A DNA stretch of 46,667 bases from JBBSIN01 sp038232055 (GTDB lineage Bacteria > Actinomycetota > Actinomycetes > JADGOV01), in assembly GCA_038232055.1 (NCBI GenBank), contig JBBSIN010000012.1:1-46667 (forward strand), given 5' to 3'. How positions within the stretch are numbered: the stretch's first letter is position 1; the number at the start of each line of letters is the position of its first letter. The notes beneath the pieces were generated by a model, which did not search any database, was not told where the DNA came from, and saw only the letters and a program-made list of their open reading frames with translations. The translations under genes were made by a program, and so were the position numbers. Positions 1-8,105 of the stretch are shown piece after piece.

Positions 1-451
1 GGTCGCCCTTGCCCTGGTAGCCGGAGAGCAGCTGGATGACCTGCTGGCGGACCCGGTTGAGGTCGGCGCCGAGCTTGACGAGCACCTGGGCGGCGACGCC
101 CTCGCCCTCGCGGATGAGGCCGAGGAGGATGTGCTCGGTGCCGATGTAGTTGTGGCCCAGCTGCAGCGCCTCGCGCAGCGAGAGCTCGAGGACCTTCTTG
201 GCCCGCGGCGTAAATGGAATGTGGCCGGACGGGGCCTGCTGGCCTTGCCCGATGATCTCCTCGACCTGCTGGCGCACGCCCTCGAGGGAGATCCCGAGCG
301 ACTCCAGCGCCTTGGCAGCGACGCCTTCGCCCTCGTGAATCAGGCCGAGGAGGATGTGCTCGGTGCCGATGTAGTTGTGGTTGAGCATCCTGGCCTCTTC
401 CTGGGCCAGGACGACAACGCGTCTCGCGCGGTCGGTAAACCTTTCGAACAT
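1..451 (-). CDS. clpC: ClpC AAA+ chaperone subunit, N-terminal part (runs off the window)
   Basis: Only the first 150 codons are present; the gene continues past base 1. The start is ATG at 451 and the protein begins MFERFTDRARRVVVLAQEEA. Two tandem Clp-N repeats are visible, each carrying the phrase HNYIGTEHILLGLI followed by EGEGVAA. This is the adaptor- and substrate-binding domain of the HSP100 unfoldase that feeds the ClpP protease. The AAA+ domains lie outside the window. It sits downstream of lsr2 on the same strand, separated by a terminator and by a region with a possible ClgR site, so it is probably transcribed from its own promoter. Its place next to lsr2 and lysS is the usual actinobacterial order. 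Confidence 0.95.
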   Translation of the reverse strand, partial: MFERFTDRARRVVVLAQEEARMLNHNYIGTEHILLGLIHEGEGVAAKALESLGISLEGVRQQVEEIIGQGQQAPSGHIPFTPRAKKVLELSLREALQLGHNYIGTEHILLGLIREGEGVAAQVLVKLGADLNRVRQQVIQLLSGYQGKGD

Positions 452-655
452 CTCACGCTCCTCGGAGAGCGGGGAAGTCGCTGTCGGCAATTCCTGGTGG
501 AATCACCGCCGACTCCTCCGCATGCTAGTCCCGCCCAAGGCCTTCGCCGCGTAGGACGCGGGCGGAGGATGGCGCCATCCGGCGTGCACGTCTACTCCCT
601 CGTCGCTCCCGGCCCGTGCTTGAGCCCTGAGGACACCCTATGTCGGCGGGAAGAC

Positions 656-669
656 GTTCGCTGCCGGCG
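656..669. promoter_or_regulatory. Possible ClgR operator upstream of clpC
   Basis: The sequence GTTCGC-N5-GCG is present exactly, about 205 bases upstream of the clpC start. This is the operator form described for the actinobacterial Clp regulator ClgR. On the minus strand it is followed by a TAGGGT hexamer (635-640), which could be a -10 element, so the box would overlap the -35 zone, as expected for an activator. The match is short, so chance cannot be excluded. Confidence 0.45.
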
Positions 670-744
670 CCGGCCTGGACGCCAACAGTGCTAACCGGTC
701 GGTAACGGGTCGTGTTCCGGGGCGACGGCGCTCTGCCGAGGGCG

Positions 745-787
745 AAAAAAAGGCCCGACCCCGCCGCGGAACGCGACGGGGCCGGCC
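745..787 (-). terminator. Intrinsic terminator after lsr2
   Basis: Read on the minus strand, a 10-bp GC stem (arms 772-781 and 759-768, one G-U pair, 3-base loop) is followed by seven T residues (745-751). Outer GGCC segments can extend the stem to the edge of the T tract. It lies 26 bases past the lsr2 stop and separates lsr2 from clpC. Confidence 0.75.
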
Positions 788-812
788 GTACGGGTTCGTC
801 GATGCAGGCTGG

Positions 813-1151
813 TCAGTGCGCCGCGTCGTACTTCTGGACGATCCAGCCGGGAATGCGGCCGCGGTCGGACACCTTGTGCCCCTGCCCGCGCGCCCACTCC
901 CGCATGTCCTGCGTCCGCTGCCGGTCAACGCCACCGGCGCGCCCGCGGCGGGTCCGCCGTCCGCCGCCCCCGCCACCGGCCGCTCGTCGTGCGGCGCCGA
1001 CATAGGGCGCAACCGCGTCGCGCAATTTCCCTGCGTGCTCTGCACACAGATCGATCTGGTAGCTACTTCCGTCGACCCCGAACGCTACCGTGTCCGCCCC
1101 CGTGCGGTCGTCGTCGTGCAGGTCGCACACCAACAACACGCGCTGTGCCAT
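813..1151 (-). CDS. lsr2: Lsr2 nucleoid-associated xenogeneic silencer
   Basis: Lsr2 is the actinobacterial H-NS-like protein that bridges and silences AT-rich DNA. The N-terminal dimerisation domain (MAQRVLLVCDLH, then GVDGSSYQIDLC) is followed by a Gly/Arg-rich linker and a C-terminal DNA-binding domain with the AT-hook-like RGRIPG near the end. Length is 112 aa, normal for the family. Two in-frame ATGs lie at 1157 and 1151. I chose 1151 because an AAAGG ribosome binding site sits 7 bases upstream of it but only 1 base upstream of the other, and because MAQ is the usual family start. The gene lies between lysS and clpC, as in mycobacteria, and ends in its own terminator. Confidence 0.95.
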   Translation of the reverse strand: MAQRVLLVCDLHDDDRTGADTVAFGVDGSSYQIDLCAEHAGKLRDAVAPYVGAARRAAGGGGGGRRTRRGRAGGVDRQRTQDMREWARGQGHKVSDRGRIPGWIVQKYDAAH

Positions 1152-1242
1152 CTTCATACCTTTCTTCGGTCGTATGTCGACTACCAGGAAAGCCTACCGG
1201 ACCAGAAAAGGCAAATACCGGGGCCGTTCGGCGAACAATGTC

Positions 1243-2736
1243 CTACTCGGGCCGAACGAGTGGAAAGGCAATCGTCTCACGTATGGAGTTGGTGCCCGTG
1301 AGGAGCATGACCAGGCGGTCGACCCCCATACCCATCCCGCCGGTCGGCGGCATGCCGTACTCGAGCGCCCGCAAGAAATCCTCGTCGAGGGCCATGGCCT
1401 CCGGGTTCCCGCCGGCCGCCCGGAGCGACTGCGCGGTCAGCCGGCGGCGCTGCTCGACCGGATCGACCAGCTCGCTGTACGCCACTGCGAGCTCGCGACC
1501 GGCGATGACGAGGTCCCACGCCTCGGCCAGACGGGGGTCGTCGCGGTGCGGCCGCGCGAGTGGCCGGACCTCGACCGGATAGTCGCGAACGAACGTCGGG
1601 GCCAGCAGGGTGTGCTCAACCAGCTTCTCGAAGAGCTCCAGCACGATCTCGCCGGCGCTCCAGTCGGGCTGCAGCACCACGCCGCGGCGCTCGGCGATCC
1701 TGCGGAGCGTGTCGGCCGGCACGTCGGGCGTCACCGGTGCGTCGACCGCCGTCGAGACGGCGTCGTGCACGGTGACCGTGCACCACGGCGCCGAGAGGTC
1801 GACCTCTCCACCTTGCGTGTCTGGGACGACGGTCGACCCGAGCGCCCGGGCGGCGTCCACGACGAGGTCCCGGGTGAGCACCGTCATCGTGTCGTAATCG
1901 CCGTAGGCCTCATAGGCCTCCAACATCGTGAACTCCGGATTGTGCGTCGCGTCGGCGCCCTCGTTGCGGAAGTTCCGACCGATCTCGAACACCTTCTCGA
2001 TGCCACCGACCACCAGTCGCTTGAGATAGAGCTCGATCGCGATGCGCAAGCTGAGTGGCATGTCATAGGCGTTGATGTGCGTCCGGAACGGCCGCGCGGC
2101 GGCTCCGCCATGCACGCGTTGCAGAATCGGCGTTTCCGTCTCGACATAGCCGCGGGCGTACAACGAGTCGCGAAGTGAGCGAAGGACACTGCTTCGCGCC
2201 TCCAGCAGACGCCGGGGATCCCGATTCACCAACAGGTCGACGTAGCGCTGGCGTACCCGAACCTCCGGGTCGGTCAGTCCCTGGTGCTTCTCCGGAAGCG
2301 GTCGCAGCGCCTTCGCCGTCATCGCCCAACTTTCGGCGAGCACGGAGAGCTCGCCGCGACGCGACGTGACCACCTCACCCTGGACGCCCACCTGGTCGCC
2401 GATGTCGACGTCGCTCTTCCAGGCGTCGAGGGCATCGACACCGACCCGGTCGGCGGAGAGCATGACCTGCAACTCCCCGGTGCCGTCCCGGAGGCTGGCG
2501 AAACAGAGCTTGCCGCCGATGCGGTTGCGCATAACCCGGCCGACAACGCCGACGCGCTCCCCCGTGCTCGTGTCGGCCGGCAGGTCCGGGAACCGCTCCC
2601 GCAGCCCGGTCAGTGTCGTCGTCCGCGCGAACCCCACCGGATACGGGTCGACGCCGGCAGCCCGCAGTCGATCCAGCTTCTCGCGGCGTACCCGAAGCTG
2701 CTCCGGGACGTCGTCGGCCGGCTGTACGTCGATCAT
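1243..2736 (-). CDS. lysS: Lysyl-tRNA synthetase, class II
   Basis: It charges tRNA-Lys with lysine in the cytoplasm. At 497 aa it is normal length. An N-terminal OB-fold anticodon-binding domain (about 60-150) precedes the class II core. Motif 2 is seen as FRNEGADATHNPEFTMLE (about 256-273) and motif 3 as GMGMGVDRLVMLL near the C-terminus. It lies 11 bases downstream of coaX on the same strand, so the two are probably cotranscribed. It is a plain housekeeping copy, not the MprF-fused LysX form, since no membrane domain is present. Confidence 0.97.
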   Translation of the reverse strand: MIDVQPADDVPEQLRVRREKLDRLRAAGVDPYPVGFARTTTLTGLRERFPDLPADTSTGERVGVVGRVMRNRIGGKLCFASLRDGTGELQVMLSADRVGVDALDAWKSDVDIGDQVGVQGEVVTSRRGELSVLAESWAMTAKALRPLPEKHQGLTDPEVRVRQRYVDLLVNRDPRRLLEARSSVLRSLRDSLYARGYVETETPILQRVHGGAAARPFRTHINAYDMPLSLRIAIELYLKRLVVGGIEKVFEIGRNFRNEGADATHNPEFTMLEAYEAYGDYDTMTVLTRDLVVDAARALGSTVVPDTQGGEVDLSAPWCTVTVHDAVSTAVDAPVTPDVPADTLRRIAERRGVVLQPDWSAGEIVLELFEKLVEHTLLAPTFVRDYPVEVRPLARPHRDDPRLAEAWDLVIAGRELAVAYSELVDPVEQRRRLTAQSLRAAGGNPEAMALDEDFLRALEYGMPPTGGMGMGVDRLVMLLTGTNSIRETIAFPLVRPE

Positions 2737-2747
2737 GCCGGCCGAGC

Positions 2748-3503
2748 CTAGGCGTTCTTCTCGAAGGCCAGCCGGAGACCGACCAGCGTCAGTTCCGGCT
2801 CGTGGGAATCGATGGTCTCGGACTCGGCCAGCACCAGCGGCGCGAGACCACCCGTCGCGATGACCGTCGCCGAACCCCCGAGCTCGGCGCGGATACGGCG
2901 GACCAGCCCGTCGACCTGTCCGACGAACCCGTAGAGGATCCCGGACTGCAGCGACTCGACGGTGTTCTTCCCGATGACTGACCTGGGCACGGCGAGCTCC
3001 ACCTTGTGCAGCTGGGCGCCGCGGGCGGCCAGCGCGTCGACGGAGATCTCGATGCCGGGCGCGAGGGCGCCGCCAAGGAACTCTCCCTTCGCGGACACCA
3101 CGTCGAAATTCGTCGATGTCCCGAAGTCGACGACGATCGCCGGGCCGCCGTACAGGTGCGCAGCCGCGAGCGTGTTCATGATCCGGTCGGTGCCGACCTC
3201 CTTGGGGTTGTCGGTCAGGATCGGTACGCCGGTGCGCACTCCCGGCTCGACGAGGACGGCCGGCACGTGGCCGAAGCTGCGCGGCAGCATCCGGCGCAGC
3301 TCCCGCATGACCGCCGGCACGGTGGAGCAGGCCACGATGCCGGTCAGCGCCGGCGTACCGGCGAGCAGCCCGCCGAAGAGCAGCGCGAGCTCGTCGGCCG
3401 TCGTCCGGGCGTCGGTCTTCACCCGCCAGGAGTCGGCGAGCGCCGTCCCGGCGAAGACCCCGAGGACGGTCTGCGTGTTGCCGACGTCGATCGCGAGGAG
3501 CAT
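2748..3503 (-). CDS. coaX: Type III pantothenate kinase
   Basis: It phosphorylates pantothenate, the first step of coenzyme A synthesis. At 251 aa it fits CoaX. The nucleotide-binding DVGNT (6-10), GTDRIMN (about 104-110) and DFGTSTNFD (126-134) motifs of the ASKHA fold are present, as is GGALAPG near 144 and the C-terminal TGGLAP. It lies 5 bases downstream of panC, so pantothenate synthesis and use are encoded together. In M. tuberculosis panD sits between panC and coaX; here there is no room for it. Confidence 0.95.
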   Translation of the reverse strand: MLLAIDVGNTQTVLGVFAGTALADSWRVKTDARTTADELALLFGGLLAGTPALTGIVACSTVPAVMRELRRMLPRSFGHVPAVLVEPGVRTGVPILTDNPKEVGTDRIMNTLAAAHLYGGPAIVVDFGTSTNFDVVSAKGEFLGGALAPGIEISVDALAARGAQLHKVELAVPRSVIGKNTVESLQSGILYGFVGQVDGLVRRIRAELGGSATVIATGGLAPLVLAESETIDSHEPELTLVGLRLAFEKNA

Positions 3504-3508
3504 CGGCG

Positions 3509-4375
3509 TCAGGCGCCGGGCAGTGTCACGGTGGCGTTGTCGATCAGCCTGGTGCCGCCCACCTCCGCCGCGACGGCGAGCAGCGCCGGCCCTTCGTAGG
3601 CCGGCGACACGTCGGTGAGGGTGTCCGGATCGACCAGCGCGAGATAGTCGACGCGCACCCCCGGTTCGGCGTCGAGGACCTGGCCCGCGGCCTGCCGGAC
3701 CGCGTGGGCACCGGCACCGGCACAGGCTGCGCCGGCGCGGAGCGCGCGCGAGATCGCGAGTGCAGCTGTCCGGTCCGCCGGCGACAGGTAGGCGTTGCGG
3801 CTGGACAAAGCGAGCCCGTCGGGCTCCCGGACGGTCGGCACCCCGACGACGTGGACGGGCAGGTCCAGGTCGCTGACCATGCGCCGGATGACCAGCAGCT
3901 GCTGGGCATCCTTCTCGCCGAAAACCGCCACGTCGGGCTGCACGAGCGCGAAGAGCTTGGTGACCACGGTCAACACCCCGTCGAAGTGTCCCGGCCGGGA
4001 CACCCCGTCGAGCACCGCGCCGAGCGGCCCGGACGAGACTGTGACGACTGGTCGTCGCGGGTAGACGACACCCGGCGCCGGTGCGAAGATCACCGCCACA
4101 CCCTCCTCGCGGCAGGCCGCGATGTCCGACGGCAAGGTCCTTGGATAGCGGTCGAGGTCCTCGCCCGGCGCGAACTGCAATGGGTTGACGAAGACGCTCA
4201 CCACCACGGAGTCAGCAAGGGTGCCGGCCGTGCGCATCAGCGCGCGGTGCCCGTCGTGCAGGGCGCCCATCGTCGGCACCAGCGCCACGCTGCCCTTCGG
4301 GCGCAGCTTGGCGAGGGCGCGGGCGAGGTCGCCGCGGGTCCTGGCGAGGATCGGTGTGGTCCGGGTGGTGGTCAT
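3509..4375 (-). CDS. panC: Pantothenate synthetase (pantoate-beta-alanine ligase)
   Basis: It joins pantoate and beta-alanine using ATP to make pantothenate. The 288-aa protein shows the nucleotidyltransferase HIGH-type signature PTMGALHDGH (34-43), the GEKDAQQL segment and the later SSRN loop (KMSKS-like). Its ATG overlaps the stop of the upstream DUF2520 gene by 4 bases (ATGA), which indicates translational coupling. coaX follows 5 bases after the stop. Confidence 0.96.
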   Translation of the reverse strand: MTTTRTTPILARTRGDLARALAKLRPKGSVALVPTMGALHDGHRALMRTAGTLADSVVVSVFVNPLQFAPGEDLDRYPRTLPSDIAACREEGVAVIFAPAPGVVYPRRPVVTVSSGPLGAVLDGVSRPGHFDGVLTVVTKLFALVQPDVAVFGEKDAQQLLVIRRMVSDLDLPVHVVGVPTVREPDGLALSSRNAYLSPADRTAALAISRALRAGAACAGAGAHAVRQAAGQVLDAEPGVRVDYLALVDPDTLTDVSPAYEGPALLAVAAEVGGTRLIDNATVTLPGA

Positions 4376-5277
4376 GCCCGTGCCCCCTTCGGCGCGGCCA
4401 GGACGTCGAGGAGGGCCTCCGCGTCGGCGGGGTCGAGCCGGCGGGCGGCGATCGCCCGGTCGGCGGTGGCCCTGGCGAGGGCGACGTAGGTCGCGACCGC
4501 GGTCGGCGCCCGCTCGTGCAAGGCGGCCAGGTGGGCCGCGACGGTGCTCGCTTCACCGCGCGAGACCGGCCCGGTCAGCGCCGCGTCGCCGGCCCGGAGG
4601 GCGGTGTCGAGCGCGGCGCCGAGGAGCGGGCCGAGCATCCGCGCCGGATGGTCGACGCCGGCGGCGCGGAGCAGGTCGGCGGTGTCGTTGACCAGCGTCA
4701 CCAGGTGGTTCGACCCGTGGGCGAGCGCCGCGTGGTACAGCGGTCGGGCCGCCTCGTCGACCCACGCCGGTTCGCCGCCCATCTCGAGGACCAGCGCCTC
4801 GGCCACCGGACGGAGCGGATCGGGCGCGGTGATGCCGAAGCTGCAGCCGGCCAGGCGCGGGAGGTCCATCGACGACCCGGAAAAGGTCATGACCGGGTGC
4901 AGCGCCAGCGGCAACGCGCCCCGCTCGGTGGCCGGCTCGAGCACGCCGACGCCGTACCGCCCGCTGGCGTGTGCCAGCAGCTGGCCACGCCGGATGCTGT
5001 CAGTCGCCGCCAGGCCTTGGATGAGCGATGCCAGGGCGTCGTCCGGGACGGTCAGCAGGGCGAGCTGCGACCGGCGTACGACGTCGTCGGGTGCGAGCAC
5101 CGGCACACCGGGTAGCAGCTCCTCGACCCGCCGCCGGCTGGCATCGGAGACGCCGGACGCACCGACGACCCGGTGGCCGACCCTGGCGAGAGCGCCGACC
5201 AGCACGGCGCCGACCCGGCCGGCGCCGACGACGCCGACGGTGAGCCGGGGCGGGTGTCGCTCGGAGCCAGCTGTCAC
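4372..5277 (-). CDS. Rossmann-fold DUF2520 protein (Rv3603c-like)
   Basis: An N-terminal NAD(P)-binding Rossmann segment (VGVVGAGRVG near residue 13) is followed by a helical C-terminal DUF2520 domain, as in ketopantoate-reductase-like proteins. It always tends to sit next to panC in actinobacteria, so a pantothenate-pathway role is likely but unproven. A longer reading frame runs to 5448, but the extra 57 residues are low-complexity and unlike the family. I chose the GTG at 5277, which gives about 301 aa, close to the mycobacterial homologue. No strong ribosome binding site is seen, so the start is less sure than the gene. Confidence 0.85.
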   Translation of the reverse strand: MTAGSERHPPRLTVGVVGAGRVGAVLVGALARVGHRVVGASGVSDASRRRVEELLPGVPVLAPDDVVRRSQLALLTVPDDALASLIQGLAATDSIRRGQLLAHASGRYGVGVLEPATERGALPLALHPVMTFSGSSMDLPRLAGCSFGITAPDPLRPVAEALVLEMGGEPAWVDEAARPLYHAALAHGSNHLVTLVNDTADLLRAAGVDHPARMLGPLLGAALDTALRAGDAALTGPVSRGEASTVAAHLAALHERAPTAVATYVALARATADRAIAARRLDPADAEALLDVLAAPKGARA

Positions 5278-5416
5278 GTCACGTTCCAGTCCTCGGAGGG
5301 GTACCGGACGAGCACCCAAGCGTACGTCGTCCCGAGGAACCGGCGCACAGCTAACGCCGCCCCGCCCGCCGGCGACGGCCAGCGGTGTTGCCCGACCCGG
5401 AGCTAGCATCCGGCGG

Positions 5417-6409
5417 ATGCGGACCGTGGCACCGGAGGGTTCCGGCACGAGCCCTCGCGGTTGGCGGGAGGCGATGACCGACGCGCTGTACGGCGAGCGC
5501 GGCTTCTACCGGCGTACGACGTCCGCCGCCCACTTCCGCACCTCGGTCGACGCGTCTCCGCTCTTCGCCCGAGCGATCGCCCGGCTGGCCACGCTGGTCG
5601 ACGACGGGCTTGACCGACCGGACCCCTTCGATGTCGTCGACGTCGGCGCCGGTGACGGGAGACTGCTCGAAGCGCTCGCGACCGGATGCCCGAAGCGCTG
5701 GCGGCTGACCGCGGTCGAGGTGACCCCCGGGAGCGACGGGCGCGTCGTCTGGCGGTCCGCGATCCCCCGCTGCTCGGGGCTGCTCGTGGCGAACGAGTGG
5801 CTGGACAACGTCCCGTGCGACGTGGTGGAGCTCACCGATGACGGCCCGCGGATCGTCCTGAACGACGGGACGCTGGGGCAGGCACCAGTCCCCGCCGACG
5901 CGAGATGGCTGCGGCGCTGGTGGCCGCTCGAGGAGGTGGGCGAACGGGCGGAGGTCGGCCGCAGCCGCGACGAGGCGTGGGCCGCCGCCGTCGGCCGGCT
6001 CGATCGCGGTGTCGCGTTGGCGATCGACTACGCCCACGGCCGCGACGACCGCCCGCCGTACGGCACCTTCACCGGTTATCGCGACGGCCGCCAGGTTCCG
6101 CCCGTCGCCGACGGCTCCTGCGACCTCACCGCGCACGTCGCTCTGGACGCCTGTGCGGCGGCCGCGGCGACGGCGACGGCGAGGGTGCTGACGACGCAGC
6201 GGCAGGCACTGCGGGCGCTCGGCGTGCACGGTCGGTGTCCGGCGTACGGCGGCGACCCGGTCGCCTACCTTGCGGAACTGCGGGATGTCGGTGAGCGTGC
6301 GGAGCTGCTCGACCCAGCCGGGCTCGGCGGATTCGGCTGGCTCCTACAGTCGGTCCGCGGCCCGCTGCCAGCGGCGCTGCACGCCCCGAGCCGAGCGCTA
6401 GCGTGGTAG
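5417..6409 (+). CDS. SAM-dependent methyltransferase, MidA/NDUFAF7 (DUF185) family
   Basis: The 330-aa protein has a SAM-binding motif VVDVGAGDGRLLEAL (about 73-87) and the family phrase VANEWLDNVPCDVVEL (124-139), which matches the ANEFFDALP motif of MidA/NDUFAF7 proteins. The N-terminal ALYGERGFYRR and SPLFARAIA segments are also typical. In eukaryotes the family methylates an arginine of the 49-kDa complex I subunit (NuoD homologue); here a NuoD paralogue is encoded 3 kb away. It is shorter than human NDUFAF7. I took the ATG at 5417; an ATG at 5474 lies only 2 bases after a GGGAGG and is less likely. Its stop lies next to the ABC ATPase start, so an operon is likely. Confidence 0.85.
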   Translation: MRTVAPEGSGTSPRGWREAMTDALYGERGFYRRTTSAAHFRTSVDASPLFARAIARLATLVDDGLDRPDPFDVVDVGAGDGRLLEALATGCPKRWRLTAVEVTPGSDGRVVWRSAIPRCSGLLVANEWLDNVPCDVVELTDDGPRIVLNDGTLGQAPVPADARWLRRWWPLEEVGERAEVGRSRDEAWAAAVGRLDRGVALAIDYAHGRDDRPPYGTFTGYRDGRQVPPVADGSCDLTAHVALDACAAAAATATARVLTTQRQALRALGVHGRCPAYGGDPVAYLAELRDVGERAELLDPAGLGGFGWLLQSVRGPLPAALHAPSRALAW

Positions 6410-6411
6410 AC

Positions 6412-7332
6412 GTGGCAGTGATCGAGGTGCGTCACCTGCGCAAGTCCTACGGCCCCGTCGAGGCCGTCAAGGGCATCGACCTGCGTGTCGAGGCCGGCGA
6501 GGTCTTCGCGCTGCTCGGCCCGAACGGGGCCGGCAAGACGACGACGCTGGAGGTCCTCGAGGGCTTCCGGCGGCCTACCGCCGGCGACGTCCGCGTGTTG
6601 GGGCTCGACCCGCACGACGGTGGACGGGCGCTGCGCCAGCGGGTCGGGGTCGTTCTGCAGGAGACCGCGGTCGAGCCTTACCTCACCGTGCGCGAGGTCC
6701 TGCGCCGCAACGCGGCGTATTACCCCTCGCCCCGCGACGTGGACGACGTGATCGACCTCGTTGGGCTCGACGAGAAGCGCGACGCGCGGGTGAAGACCCT
6801 CTCCGGCGGGCAGCAGCGCCGGCTCGACGTCGGGCTCGGCATCGTCGGCAACCCCGAGCTGGTCTTCCTCGACGAGCCCACCACCGGGTTCGACCCGTCG
6901 GCCCGACGCGGTGCCTGGGAACTGGTGCGGCGGCTCACCGGCGGAGGTACGACCGTCGTGCTCACCACCCACTACATGGACGAGGCGCAGGCCCTCGCCG
7001 ACCGGATCGCCGTCATCGCGGCCGGCCACATCGTCGCCGAGGGAACGCCGCAGTCGATCGGTGGTCGCGACACCGCGGCGGTCCGGATCCGGTTCCGGCT
7101 GCCGGGAGGGGAGACGCCGCCGATGACCGTCACGTCGTACCAGCAGGGATGGGTGCTCATCGAGACCGACGACGAGGTGCCGGTGCTGCACGCCCTCACC
7201 GGCTGGGCGCTCGAGCGAGGCGTGGACCTGGACGGGCTGACCGTGGAGCGTCCCACCCTCGAGGACGTCTACCTCGCCCTGACCGGGACGGCCGCCACTG
7301 CCGTCCCCGACCAGCCGGTCGTCTCGGTATGA
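6412..7332 (+). CDS. ABC-2 type transporter, ATP-binding protein
   Basis: This is the cytoplasmic ATPase of a DrrA/CcmA-like exporter. Walker A is GPNGAGKTT (about 36-44), the signature is LSGGQQRR, and Walker B is LVFLDEPTTGFDP, followed by the switch histidine in TTHYMDEAQ. A C-terminal extension of about 90 residues is usual for DrrA-type subunits. GTG codons at 6403, 6412 and 6418 are in frame; 6412 gives MAVIEVRHLRKSYG, the most family-like start, and lies 2 bases past the methyltransferase stop. The stop overlaps the permease start (ATGA). The substrate cannot be read from the sequence. Confidence 0.93.
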   Translation: MAVIEVRHLRKSYGPVEAVKGIDLRVEAGEVFALLGPNGAGKTTTLEVLEGFRRPTAGDVRVLGLDPHDGGRALRQRVGVVLQETAVEPYLTVREVLRRNAAYYPSPRDVDDVIDLVGLDEKRDARVKTLSGGQQRRLDVGLGIVGNPELVFLDEPTTGFDPSARRGAWELVRRLTGGGTTVVLTTHYMDEAQALADRIAVIAAGHIVAEGTPQSIGGRDTAAVRIRFRLPGGETPPMTVTSYQQGWVLIETDDEVPVLHALTGWALERGVDLDGLTVERPTLEDVYLALTGTAATAVPDQPVVSV

Positions 7333-8105
7333 GCGCACCTACCCTCGCGCTGCACCAGCTGCGCTACGAGCAGAAGATGTACTGGCGCAACCCGCCCAGC
7401 GCGTTCTTCACGTTCGCGTTTCCGATCATGTTTTTGGTGATCTTCGCGTCGCTCAACACCGGAGAGCGCATCAGTTTCCTGGGCGGGCTCAAGTACAACC
7501 AGTACTACACGCCCGGCATCATCGCGTTCGGCGTGATCAGCGCGTGCTTTACAAACCTCGCGATGACGCTGTCGATCCGCCGCGACTCGGGGATCCTCAA
7601 GCGGCTGCGCGGCACGCCACTGCCCACCGTGTCGTTCTTCGGCGGCCTCGTCGGCAACGCATTCGTCATCTCCGCCGTGCTCACCGTCATCACGACGCTC
7701 GTCGGCATCCTGTTCTACGGCGTGACGTTTCCCGGACACTGGCTCGCGCTCCTCGTGACGCTCGCGCTGGGCGCCACCTGCTTCTGCTCCCTGGGCGTCG
7801 CGATGTCCGCGCTCGTGCCCAACGCCGACGCCGCCCCGGCGGTCGTCAACGGCGTGCTGTTCCCGATCCTGTTCATCTCGGGCATCTTCTTCCCGCTGCC
7901 GCCCGACGGCGCGTTCTCCCACATCGCGAACGTCTTCCCGATCCGACACTTCGCGCTGGCAGTCTTCTCCACCTTCGACCCGCGGCTGCCGCACGGCGTG
8001 ACGCACGGCTTCGCCGGTGGCGACCTGCTCGTGGTCGCGATCTGGGCGATCGTCGGCAGCATCGTCGCAGTACGCCGCTTCCGCTGGGAGCCGCGCCACG
8101 GCTGA
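7329..8105 (+). CDS. ABC-2 type transporter, permease
   Basis: A 258-aa membrane protein with about six hydrophobic spans, the first at AFFTFAFPIMFLVIFASL, and the ABC-2 membrane family layout: cytoplasmic N-terminus, a conserved KRLRGTPLP loop, and a late FPLPPDGAFSHIANVFPIRHF segment. It pairs with the ATPase immediately upstream through an ATGA overlap. It probably exports a drug-like or lipid substrate, but the substrate is not visible. Its stop abuts the stop of the P450 gene on the other strand with no gap. Confidence 0.92.
   Translation: MSAPTLALHQLRYEQKMYWRNPPSAFFTFAFPIMFLVIFASLNTGERISFLGGLKYNQYYTPGIIAFGVISACFTNLAMTLSIRRDSGILKRLRGTPLPTVSFFGGLVGNAFVISAVLTVITTLVGILFYGVTFPGHWLALLVTLALGATCFCSLGVAMSALVPNADAAPAVVNGVLFPILFISGIFFPLPPDGAFSHIANVFPIRHFALAVFSTFDPRLPHGVTHGFAGGDLLVVAIWAIVGSIVAVRRFRWEPRHG

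Noticed and set aside
4544..5416. Long N-terminal extension of the methyltransferase frame
   Set aside because: It is antisense to the DUF2520 gene, rich in Ser/Arg/Pro and without homology; the methyltransferase starts at 5417.
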